Shown piece by piece: positions 24,586-32,161 of a stretch of 64,000 bases of DNA. The translations under genes and the position numbers were made by a program. The stretch's first letter is position 1, and each line of letters opens with the position of its first letter. The DNA comes from an uncultured Acidobacteriota bacterium (lineage in GTDB: Bacteria; Acidobacteriota; Vicinamibacteria; Vicinamibacterales; CAVVIG01), in the NCBI GenBank assembly GCA_902825985.1, contig CADEDC010000013.1:1-64000 (forward strand), read 5' to 3'. The notes under the pieces are model-generated. The model had not been told where the DNA came from. It made no database searches and saw nothing but the letters and a program-made list of their open reading frames with translations.

Positions 24586-25599
24586 TCAGCGCGACGGTGC
24601 GTCCACAATCGCGAGTTCCGCCTTGCGCAGCCGGACGCGCACCGTGCCGGTGACCGGGCGTTCGGCCTGCATGACGAAAGCGTCGAGCGCGCCACGCAGC
24701 GGCAGGCACCAGCCGCCGGCTGCCAGCAGTTCGGCGTAGCGCAGGGCGACGGTCGCCGCGAAGGCCTGGGTGCCGGGGTCCAGCCGGCACGCGCGCAGCG
24801 TCTGGTGCGCCGCCTGCAGCACGGTGGCAGCGGGCGCCTCGACCCACCCGTCACCGAGCCAGACCCGTCCGAGCCCGTGCGTCCCGGCAATCGTCCCGAG
24901 GCTCTGCACGAGGTCCGTGAAGGACATCGCCACACCGTTGATGCTGACCGGTGTGCCGCTGTCGAACTGCAGGTCGACCACTGCCGGTTCATCGGGGCAG
25001 GCCGCCGTCGGTCGGGTCAGGGTGAACGCGGCATCGCCCGGCGGCTGGTCCGGGGCGCTGGACGGCAGCGTCCGCCCCCAGAGGTTGAGGTCGACCGTCG
25101 GGCTGCCCGACTCGTACGGTGTGTCCGGGTGGCGGGCGCCCGGATCGGCGACGTCCGCCGCACCACGGTCGGGCGGCGTCCCGGCGGCGACCGCCAGCAG
25201 CGACAGAGCCGGGTTGAGGGCGCGCAGCGGCGTCTCGAGCCGCGCCGCATCGGCGCTGCCGGGTGCCGCGACGTAGGCGACCGCGACCGCCCGTTCGATG
25301 CGCGCCACGTCGACCAGCGTCGGGCCGAGCATCGCCTGGCCGAGCACCCGCGGTGACACGCCGCTGACGCCGGCCCGCAGCGCCGGCAGCACGACATCGC
25401 GGGCGAACGCGTCGCGGGCGTCGACGACGTGGGCTCGCACCGCCCCCGCCGCCAGGGCGCGATCGCGCAGCGATTCGAGCGCCCGCCCCTGGCCGAGATC
25501 GAGGGCGACGGCGATCACGTCGGCGCGATGCCGCTCTCGCAGCCAGGGAATCGCCGCGGTCGTCCGCGGTCCACCCGAATAGGCCAGCACGATGCGCAT
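24586..25599 (-). CDS. Degenerate argininosuccinate synthase homologue
   Basis: A 337-residue protein that aligns along argininosuccinate synthase (normally ~400 residues). The C-terminal domain is well kept: NLWGR, GTIAGTHGLGRV, EAPAATVLQAAH and the final GTVRVRLRK. The N-terminal ATP site is not: the PP-loop is SGGPRTT instead of SGGLDTS, and the TGKGNDQ segment for citrulline/aspartate is replaced by AAPGSADA. About ten residues before EAPAAT are also missing. The frame is intact and lies between argR and argH, so it is maintained. Catalysis by the standard mechanism seems unlikely; a regulatory or structural role, or a second true argG elsewhere, are the alternatives. Confidence 0.75.
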   Translation of the reverse strand: MRIVLAYSGGPRTTAAIPWLRERHRADVIAVALDLGQGRALESLRDRALAAGAVRAHVVDARDAFARDVVLPALRAGVSGVSPRVLGQAMLGPTLVDVARIERAVAVAYVAAPGSADAARLETPLRALNPALSLLAVAAGTPPDRGAADVADPGARHPDTPYESGSPTVDLNLWGRTLPSSAPDQPPGDAAFTLTRPTAACPDEPAVVDLQFDSGTPVSINGVAMSFTDLVQSLGTIAGTHGLGRVWLGDGWVEAPAATVLQAAHQTLRACRLDPGTQAFAATVALRYAELLAAGGWCLPLRGALDAFVMQAERPVTGTVRVRLRKAELAIVDAPSR

Positions 25600-25656
25600 A
25601 TGGCGGCGCTTCAGCGGCCCAGCCGGCCCAGCCGGCCCGGGCGGCGGCCGCCGCGG

Positions 25657-26112
25657 TCAGCGGACGACATAGCGTTCCAGCCGCCTGACGAGGGCGGCGG
25701 CCCGGCGATCGTCGCGGGCGATGACGAGGATGGTGTCGTCGCCGGCGATCGTCCCGACCGCTTCCGGCAGCCGCGCGTGATCCATCGCGACGGCGAGCGG
25801 CTGCGCCTGCCCGGCGCCGGTCCTGACGATGACCAGCTGCTTCACGCGTTCGACGGTGCGGAGGAATTCCGCGGCGGTGTGCTCGAGCGCATCCAGCGGC
25901 GCGCGCGGCGAGCCGCCGCCGTTGCCGCCCGGACGCTGGTAGGCGCCGTCGATCGCCCGCTTCACGAGGCCGAGGTCCTTGATGTCGCGCGAGATCGTCG
26001 CCTGGGTCGCCTCGAAACCGTGCGTCTTCAGGCGGCGACGCAGCGCGTCCTGGCTCTTGAGCGGCTCGCGGTCGATCAGCTCGAGGATGAGGCCTTGGCG
26101 GCGGGACTTCAT
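25657..26112 (-). CDS. argR: Arginine repressor ArgR
   Basis: A 151-residue regulator: winged-helix DNA-binding domain (SQDALRRRL and ATQATISRDIKDLGLVK near 36-52) and hexamerisation/arginine-binding domain with GTIAGDDTILVI near 121-132. A Gly/Pro linker (~63-72) separates them. Divergent from argC across 153 bp and presumably controls both arms of the arginine locus, including itself. The argG-like and argH genes follow on the same strand. Confidence 0.93.
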   Translation of the reverse strand: MKSRRQGLILELIDREPLKSQDALRRRLKTHGFEATQATISRDIKDLGLVKRAIDGAYQRPGGNGGGSPRAPLDALEHTAAEFLRTVERVKQLVIVRTGAGQAQPLAVAMDHARLPEAVGTIAGDDTILVIARDDRRAAALVRRLERYVVR

Positions 26113-26204
26113 GGGTGATCGTGGATATCCGGGTGCACGCTGCGGCCGGCGGCGGGCCGCCGGATGACGACGTCAGGATACAACGAAACGGTGGCGTGCC
26201 TGGC

Positions 26205-26260
26205 GAAAATATTCATCGAATTTCATTGATCGAAGTCGCCACTGATTGTATATCTATACT
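26205..26260 (+). promoter_or_regulatory. argC promoter region with possible ARG-box-like sites
   Basis: This is the only AT-rich segment of the argR-argC gap. 26205-26232 contains ATTCAT and ATTTCAT, half-sites similar to ARG boxes (TGAAT/ATTCA), just upstream of possible promoter hexamers TTGATC (26226-26231), 17 nt, TATATC (26249-26254). A second -10-like TATACT (26255-26260) is 5 nt from the argC ATG. Control by ArgR is expected from context; the exact operator is uncertain. Confidence 0.45.
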
Positions 26261-26265
26261 TTCCT

Positions 26266-27306
26266 ATGCATGGTCCGCTCGAGCCCGGGATGGTCACCAC
26301 GAATCGCACCGCCGCCGCCACCACGCGGGTGGCGGTCGCCGGCGCCACGGGCTATGCCGGGCAGGAACTGCTGCGCGTGCTGGCGCGCCATCCCGGCGTC
26401 CGCCTGACGCTCGCCACGTCGTCGAGCGCCGAATCGGCGGCGCGGCCGTTGCCGGCGCTGGCGAAGATCTGGACCGGCTCGCTGTCGCCGCTCGACGTCG
26501 ACGCCCTCGGCCGCGACGCCGACATCGTGTTCCTCGCCCTGCCCGACTCGGCGTCGGCCGACCTGGCGCCGACGCTGCTCGCCGCCGGCGCGCGGGTCAT
26601 TGACATCTCGGGCGCCTTCCGGCTGCGCGACGATGCGGCCCGGAAGACCTGGTATCCGCACTCCGGCCCGCTGCCCGCCGGCACGGTGTACGGCCTCACC
26701 GAATGGTCGCGGGCGGACCTGCGCACGGCGCGGATGGTCGCCAATCCCGGCTGCTATCCGACGACGTCGCTGCTCGCGTTGCTGCCGCTGGTCAGGGCCG
26801 GGCTGCTGCTCCCCGGTGCCGACATCATCATCGACGCCAAGTCGGGCGTCTCGGGCGCCGGCAAGGCGCCGAAGGAACATACGCACTTCTCCGAGGTGCA
26901 CGGCAGCCTGTCGGCCTACGGTGTGTTCAGCCATCGCCACGGCGTCGAGATCGCGCAGGGCGTCGGCGGCGACGTCACGTTCACGCCGCACCTGGTGCCG
27001 CTGAATCGCGGCATCCTCGCCACCATCTACGTCCGCGTCGCGCCGGCCACGCCCGCCTCGGCGGTGGCGGCCGCGTACGAGCAGGCGTACGCAGAGGCGC
27101 CGTTCGTGCGCCTCACCGGCGGCGCGCTGCCCGAGATCAAGCACGTCGCCAACACCAACTTCTGCGACATCGGCTGGAAGGTCGACCCGTCCGGCCGCGT
27201 CATCCTCGTCGCCGTGCTCGACAACCTCGTCAAGGGGGCAGCCGGGCAGGCGGTGCAGAACATGAACGTCATGATCGGCCTGGACGAGCAGGTCGGCCTC
27301 CTCTAG
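26266..27306 (+). CDS. argC: N-acetyl-gamma-glutamyl-phosphate reductase
   Basis: NADPH-dependent third step of arginine synthesis; 346 residues. Nucleotide-binding GATGYAGQE near 26-34, catalytic Cys in NPGCYPTT near 162-169, KSGVSGAG and the C-terminal NFCDIG are all typical. The product starts about 16-24 residues earlier than many homologues; ATG 26290 is the alternative, but the TATACT box 5 nt upstream of 26266 favours the first ATG as a leaderless start. First gene of the rightward arginine operon; argB follows after 6 nt. Confidence 0.93.
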   Translation: MHGPLEPGMVTTNRTAAATTRVAVAGATGYAGQELLRVLARHPGVRLTLATSSSAESAARPLPALAKIWTGSLSPLDVDALGRDADIVFLALPDSASADLAPTLLAAGARVIDISGAFRLRDDAARKTWYPHSGPLPAGTVYGLTEWSRADLRTARMVANPGCYPTTSLLALLPLVRAGLLLPGADIIIDAKSGVSGAGKAPKEHTHFSEVHGSLSAYGVFSHRHGVEIAQGVGGDVTFTPHLVPLNRGILATIYVRVAPATPASAVAAAYEQAYAEAPFVRLTGGALPEIKHVANTNFCDIGWKVDPSGRVILVAVLDNLVKGAAGQAVQNMNVMIGLDEQVGLL

Positions 27307-27312
27307 GGCACG

Positions 27313-28128
27313 ATGTCGGCACCGCTCGTCGTCAAGCTCGGGGGCGAACTCCTCGAGGATCGAGGTCGTCTCCAGACCGTCACCGGCGCTCTGGCGGGCA
27401 TCGCGCGCGCCGGCGTCCCGCTCGTCATCGTGCACGGTGGCGGCAAGGAGATCGACGCGGCGCTGGCCGCCGCCGGCATCGCGAAGCGTCAGGTCGAGGG
27501 GCTGCGCATCACCGATGAGCCGACGCTCGCCGTCGTCGTCGCGGTGCTCGCGGGCGCGGTGAACACCCGCTTCGTCGCGTCGTTGAACACCGCCGGTACG
27601 GCGGCCGTCGGGCTGACCGGCGCCGACGGCGGCTGCGGCCGCGCCGACGCCGCGCCGCCGCACGTGACAGTCGACGGGCTGGCGGTCGAACTCGGCCGGG
27701 TCGGCGTGCCGGCCGCGACGGCCGACATGACGCTGGTGCGGACGCTGATCCGCGACGGCTTCGTGCCGGTCATCGCCTGCCTCGGCCTCGGCGCCGACGG
27801 CGGGCTCTTCAACGTGAACGCCGACACGTTCGCCGGCCACCTCGCCGCCCGCCTGGCGGCGCGGCGACTGGTCATCGCCGGCACGACGGCCGGCGTGCTG
27901 GACGGCACCGGCGCGACGATGGCGCAGCTCGATCCGGCGGCGGTCGACCGGCTGATCGCCGATCGCACGGCAACCGCCGGGATGATCGCCAAACTGCGCG
28001 CCTGCGGCCACGCGCTGGCCCACGGCGTCGCCGACGTGGTCATCGTCGACGGGCGCGATGGCCAGGCACTGGAACAGGCGGCCGTCGCCGCCGCACCCGC
28101 CAACGCGACGCGGCTGGTCGGCCGCTGA
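27313..28128 (+). CDS. argB: Acetylglutamate kinase
   Basis: Phosphorylates N-acetylglutamate, usually the arginine-inhibited step; 271 residues. VVKLGGELL near 6-14, VIVHGGGKEID near 38-48, the substrate segment AGAVNTRFVASLN, and the late NVNADTFAGHLA and GMIAKLRAC match the family. It lacks the ~20-residue N-terminal helix found in hexameric, arginine-sensitive NAGKs, so it may be the dimeric, less sensitive type; this is inference. argD starts 57 bp later. Confidence 0.93.
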   Translation: MSAPLVVKLGGELLEDRGRLQTVTGALAGIARAGVPLVIVHGGGKEIDAALAAAGIAKRQVEGLRITDEPTLAVVVAVLAGAVNTRFVASLNTAGTAAVGLTGADGGCGRADAAPPHVTVDGLAVELGRVGVPAATADMTLVRTLIRDGFVPVIACLGLGADGGLFNVNADTFAGHLAARLAARRLVIAGTTAGVLDGTGATMAQLDPAAVDRLIADRTATAGMIAKLRACGHALAHGVADVVIVDGRDGQALEQAAVAAAPANATRLVGR

Positions 28129-28185
28129 TGCGCGGCAGCAACCCGGCAGTGCGCTCGTGCGCGAGAGATCGAGATTGAGAGGGCA

Positions 28186-29394
28186 ATGATGACGACGGTA
28201 GCCGACGAGGTGCAAGCTCGGGAGCGGCAGTATCTGCTGCAGACGTATCGCCGCCAGCCGGTGACGTTCGTGCGCGGCGAGGGCGTGCGCCTGTTCGACG
28301 CCGACGGCCGCGACTACCTCGACCTGCTCTCGGGGATCGGTGTGTGCTCGCTCGGGTACGGTCATCCGCGTCTGACCGGTGCCATCGCCGAGCAGGCGCA
28401 GACGCTGCTCCACACGTCGAACCTCTTCTACCACCCGCTCCAGGGGCAGCTGGCCGAACGCCTGACGTCGCTGTCCGGCCTGTCGCGTGCCTGGTTCTGC
28501 AACAGCGGCACCGAAGCGAACGAGGCCTGCCTCAAGTTCGCCCGCCGCTACTGGTTCACCCGCGGCGAGAAGCGGACGCGGATCGTCGCTCTCGAAGAGT
28601 CGTTTCACGGCCGCACCATCGGCGCGCTGTCGATGACGTCGGACGCGCACTATCGGGAGCCGTTCGAGCCGCTGCTGGCCGACGTGACCTGGGTGTCGAA
28701 CAGCGACCCGGCCGCCCTGCTGGCCGCCGTCACGCCCGACACGGCGATCGTCATCGTCGAGCCGATTCAGGGCGAGGGCGGCGTCCGTCCGTTGACAGCG
28801 GCGTTCGCCGCGGCGGTCAACGAGGCGGCGCAGCGCACCGGCGCCCTCGTCATCGCCGACGAGGTGCAGAGCGGCTCGGGCCGCACCGGCGCGCCGTTCT
28901 ACTCCGCCACCATCGGCCTGCGGCCGCATCTGATGGCGCTCGGCAAGGCGCTCGGCGGCGGCGTGCCGGTCGGCGCCGCCCTGATCGGCGACGAGGTCGC
29001 CCGCACCATCGCCTACGGCGATCACGGCACCACCTACGGCGGCAACCTGCTCGCCTGCCGCGCGGCGCTCACCGTGCTCGACGAGCTCGTCGCCGGCGGT
29101 GTGCTGGCGCACGTCGGCCGCATGGCGATCCACATCGAGGGACGGCTGCGCGCGCTGGCGGCGACGCACCGCTTCATCACGGAGGTCCGCGGCGCCGGGG
29201 TGATGTGGGGTCTCGAGCTCGATCGCGACGCCGCGGCGATCGTGCCGCTTGGCCTCGAACGTCGGGTCATCGTGAACCGGACGGCCGACACGGTGATCCG
29301 GCTGTTACCGCCGTTCGTCATCACGGAAGCCGAGTTCGACGAAGCCGTCGGCCGGCTGGACGCGGCGCTGACCGCGATGGGAGCCCAGGGATGA
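28186..29394 (+). CDS. argD: Acetylornithine aminotransferase
   Basis: Class III PLP aminotransferase of 402 residues. CNSGTEANEACLKFAR near 105-120, the PLP aspartate in VIADEVQSGSGRTG and the Schiff-base lysine in LMALGKALGGG near 250 are clear. It acts on N-acetylglutamate semialdehyde with glutamate. ATG ATG at 28186 follows a GAGAGGG ribosome site. Its stop overlaps the next start as ATGA. Confidence 0.93.
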   Translation: MMTTVADEVQARERQYLLQTYRRQPVTFVRGEGVRLFDADGRDYLDLLSGIGVCSLGYGHPRLTGAIAEQAQTLLHTSNLFYHPLQGQLAERLTSLSGLSRAWFCNSGTEANEACLKFARRYWFTRGEKRTRIVALEESFHGRTIGALSMTSDAHYREPFEPLLADVTWVSNSDPAALLAAVTPDTAIVIVEPIQGEGGVRPLTAAFAAAVNEAAQRTGALVIADEVQSGSGRTGAPFYSATIGLRPHLMALGKALGGGVPVGAALIGDEVARTIAYGDHGTTYGGNLLACRAALTVLDELVAGGVLAHVGRMAIHIEGRLRALAATHRFITEVRGAGVMWGLELDRDAAAIVPLGLERRVIVNRTADTVIRLLPPFVITEAEFDEAVGRLDAALTAMGAQG

Positions 29395-29924
29395 GCGAAC
29401 GCCGTTCAATCGTGCTGCGCCCGGCCGGACCGGCCGACGCGAAGGCGATGCATGCGCTGATTGCCACGAACGTCGCCGAAGGCCATCTGCTGCCGCGCTC
29501 GTTCGACGAGGTGCGCGTCCGCGCCCACCGCTTCGTCGTGGCGACGCAGCGCCGCAAGATCGTCGGCTGCGCCGAACTGGCGGCGCTGAGTCCGCGCCTG
29601 GCCGAGGTCCGCTCGCTGGCCGTCCACGTGTCGGTCCGGCACCAGCGAATCGGCACCCAGCTCGTGACCGAGCTGCGTCGGCGGGCGCAGGCGGCCGGCT
29701 ACGATCAGCTGTGCGTGATGACCCACGCCCCCGAGTACTTCGCCAACCTCGGCTTCTCCATCGTGCCTCACCTCTGGGTGCAGGAGAAGGTCTTCACCGA
29801 CTGCGTGCACTGCCCGAAGTTCCGAACCTGCGGTCAATTCGCGATGGTCGTGCCGCTGGACGCACCAGCGGAGGACGCACCGTCGGACGATCGCGTCATC
29901 GCCCTGGCCCATCACGTCGCATGA
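29391..29924 (+). CDS. argA: Short N-acetylglutamate synthase (GNAT, ArgA-like)
   Basis: A 177-residue GNAT acetyltransferase that fits the short NAGS type. Acetyl-CoA motif A is VRSLAVHVSVRHQRIGTQLV near 80-100, and the C-terminal segment has FANLGFS, EKVFTDC and CPKFRTCGQFAM, a Cys-containing pattern common in these NAGS. It makes N-acetylglutamate for the pathway start while the adjacent argJ recycles the acetyl group. Overlaps argD and argJ by ATGA at both ends, a tight operon. Confidence 0.85.
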   Translation: MSERRSIVLRPAGPADAKAMHALIATNVAEGHLLPRSFDEVRVRAHRFVVATQRRKIVGCAELAALSPRLAEVRSLAVHVSVRHQRIGTQLVTELRRRAQAAGYDQLCVMTHAPEYFANLGFSIVPHLWVQEKVFTDCVHCPKFRTCGQFAMVVPLDAPAEDAPSDDRVIALAHHVA

Positions 29925-31141
29925 CTACCACCTCCCATACTCTCGCGATGATCGCGGGCGGCGTCGCCACCCCGGCGGGGTTTCGCGCCGCCGGCATCAG
30001 CGCCGGCATCAAGGCGAGCGGCAAGCCCGACCTCGCCCTCATCGTCTCGGACCGTCCGGCCACTGCGGCGGCGGTGTTCACCACCAACAAGGCGCAGGCG
30101 GCGCCCGTCCTCGTGTCCCGCGAGCATCTGGCCGCCTCGCAGGGCACGGCGCGCGCCATCGTCACCAACAGCGGCTGTGCCAACGCCTGCACCGGCGAGG
30201 ACGGCCTGCGGGTCGCCCGCGGGATGGCCGCCGCAACCGCGGATCTGATCGGCTGCCCGGCCGAGCAGGTGCTGGTCGCCTCGACCGGTGTCATCGGCGT
30301 CAGCCTGAGCCTCGACAAGATCAGGACGGCGCTGCCGCGCGGCATGGCCGCCCTCGGCGCCGACCAGGGCGCCGCCGCGGCGCAGGCCATCATGACGACC
30401 GATCCGTTTCCGAAGGAGGCGGCCATCTGCGTCTCGATCGGCGGTCGCGACGTCCGCATCGGCGGCACCGCCAAGGGCTCCGGGATGATCGAGCCGATGA
30501 TGGCGACGATGCTCGGCTTCCTGACGACCGACGCCGCGGTGCCGCTGCCGGTGCTGCAGCGCGTGCTGCGCGAGGTGGTCGACAACACCTTCAATGCGAT
30601 CACCGTCGACGGCGAATGCTCGACCAACGACTGCGTCATGATCCTGGCGAACGGCGCCAGCGGTGTGACGATCGACGACGCGAGCTATCAGGCGTTCGCC
30701 CAGGCGCTCGAAACCGTCTGCCTGCGCCTCGCCCTCGGCATCGTGCGCGGTGGCGAGGGCGCGACGAAGCTCATCACGATCACGGTGACCGGCGCCGCCT
30801 CCGGCAGCGAGGCACGCACCGCCGCCAAGGCGATTGCCAACTCGCCGCTCGTGAAGACGGCGGTGCATGGCGGCGACCCGAACTGGGGGCGCCTGATTGC
30901 CGTCGCCGGTCGGGCCGGCGTGGCGTTCGACCTGTCGCGCGCCGCGGTCACCATCGGCTCCATCGAGCTCTTCAAGGATGGTCGTCCGTTCGACGAGCAG
31001 GCGCCCGAAGCAGCGAAATACCTGAAGAACGACGACATCAACATCGCGGTCGACCTCGGCTCCGGTTCGGCGTCCGCCACCGTCTGGACGTGCGATCTCA
31101 GCGCCGAATACGTCCGCATCAACGCGGAATACCGGACGTGA
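29921..31141 (+). CDS. argJ: Glutamate N-acetyltransferase ArgJ (ornithine acetyltransferase)
   Basis: Transfers the acetyl group from acetylornithine to glutamate; 406 residues. ArgJ is autocleaved before the Thr of ATML; here Ala195-Thr196 in ATMLGF. TNSGCANACTG near 82-92, STGVIG near 121-126 and the C-terminal GDPNWGRL are present. Because a NAGS gene is beside it, ArgJ need not also make acetylglutamate from acetyl-CoA, so it may be mono-functional; the sequence cannot decide. The stop overlaps argF as GTGA. Confidence 0.95.
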   Translation: MTTTSHTLAMIAGGVATPAGFRAAGISAGIKASGKPDLALIVSDRPATAAAVFTTNKAQAAPVLVSREHLAASQGTARAIVTNSGCANACTGEDGLRVARGMAAATADLIGCPAEQVLVASTGVIGVSLSLDKIRTALPRGMAALGADQGAAAAQAIMTTDPFPKEAAICVSIGGRDVRIGGTAKGSGMIEPMMATMLGFLTTDAAVPLPVLQRVLREVVDNTFNAITVDGECSTNDCVMILANGASGVTIDDASYQAFAQALETVCLRLALGIVRGGEGATKLITITVTGAASGSEARTAAKAIANSPLVKTAVHGGDPNWGRLIAVAGRAGVAFDLSRAAVTIGSIELFKDGRPFDEQAPEAAKYLKNDDINIAVDLGSGSASATVWTCDLSAEYVRINAEYRT

Positions 31142-32151
31142 CACCGAGCCGACCCGCCCCCACTCCGGCACTGCCCGAGCGGTTGCCGACCGTGCGCAAG
31201 GACTTCCTCTCGCTCGCCGACTTCGATGCGGTGACGCTCGAGCACTGTCTCGAGCTGGCGGCGCAGATCAAGGTGGATCGCCTGCTCGGCCACGAGGCGC
31301 CGACGGCGCACGCCCTTGCCGGACGACACGTCGCCATGCTCTTCGAGAAGCCGTCACTCCGCACCCGGACGACGTTCGAGGTCGCCGTCCGCGAACTCGG
31401 CGGCAACGTCGTCGGACTGCAGCCCGACGTCGCGCTCGGCAGCCGCGAACCGGTGGCCGACGTCGCACGCAACCTCGAGCGCTGGGTCGATGCGGTCGTC
31501 ATCCGCACCTTCTCACAACAGCTGCTTGTCGATTTCGCGACGGCGGCGCCGCGCCTGCACGTCATCAACGCCCTGAGCGACGAGGAGCACCCGTGCCAGA
31601 TCGTCGCCGACTGCCTGACCATGCGCGAACGCTGGGGCACGCTGCGCGGCCGCACCCTCGCCTTCGTCGGTGACGGCAACAACGTCGCCAGCTCGCTGGC
31701 GCAGGCGTGCGCCATGCTGGGGGTCAACCTGCACGTCGCCAGCCCCGAGGGCTATCACCTCCCCGGCCCGGCAGTGCAGCGCGCGACCAGCCTCGCCCGC
31801 CACGGGGCGCGGCTCCGCCTGTTCACGGATCCGGTCGACGCCGTGGCCGGCGCCGACGCCGTCTACACCGACACCTGGACGTCGATGGGCCAGGAAGCGG
31901 AAGCCGAGACGCGGCGGCGGGTGTTCGCCCTCTACCAGGTGAATGAGGAGCTGATGTCGCAGGCCAAGCCGGGCGCAATCTTCATGCATTGCCTGCCGGC
32001 CCACAAGGGCGAGGAGGTCACCGCCGAGGTCTTCGAATCGTCCGCCTCGGTCGTTTTCGACGAGGCCGAGAACCGCCTGCACTGCCAGAAAGCGATTCTG
32101 CTGATGCTGCTGAACGGTCCGGCCGCGGAGCCGTCGCTGCCGAGGGTATAA
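31138..32151 (+). CDS. argF: Ornithine carbamoyltransferase
   Basis: Makes citrulline from ornithine; 337 residues with an ~20-residue N-terminal extension. Carbamoyl-phosphate loop KPSLRTRTTFE near 71-81 (usually KPSTRTR), HPCQ near 155 and HCLPAHKGEE near 289-298 are present. GTG 31138 overlaps the argJ stop. The DAVVIRTFSQ block is OTC-like, and the ArgJ product is free ornithine, so I prefer OTC to acetylornithine carbamoyltransferase. A perfect TATAAT for the next gene overlaps its stop codon. Confidence 0.92.
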   Translation: MTPSRPAPTPALPERLPTVRKDFLSLADFDAVTLEHCLELAAQIKVDRLLGHEAPTAHALAGRHVAMLFEKPSLRTRTTFEVAVRELGGNVVGLQPDVALGSREPVADVARNLERWVDAVVIRTFSQQLLVDFATAAPRLHVINALSDEEHPCQIVADCLTMRERWGTLRGRTLAFVGDGNNVASSLAQACAMLGVNLHVASPEGYHLPGPAVQRATSLARHGARLRLFTDPVDAVAGADAVYTDTWTSMGQEAEAETRRRVFALYQVNEELMSQAKPGAIFMHCLPAHKGEEVTAEVFESSASVVFDEAENRLHCQKAILLMLLNGPAAEPSLPRV

Positions 32152-32152
32152 T
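32147..32152 (+). promoter_or_regulatory. -10 box (TATAAT) of the acyl-CoA ligase gene overlapping the argF stop
   Basis: A perfect TATAAT at 32147-32152 contains the argF TAA. The ligase ATG lies 9 nt downstream at 32162, and there is no ribosome site between. A -35 hexamer is not clear. It separates the ligase from the arginine operon. Confidence 0.55.
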
Positions 32153-32161
32153 CGCGGCCGC

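Noticed and set aside
28344-29390. Long reading frame upstream of the NAGS start
   Set aside because: It is the shadow of argD; the ATGA overlap at 29391 gives the real start.
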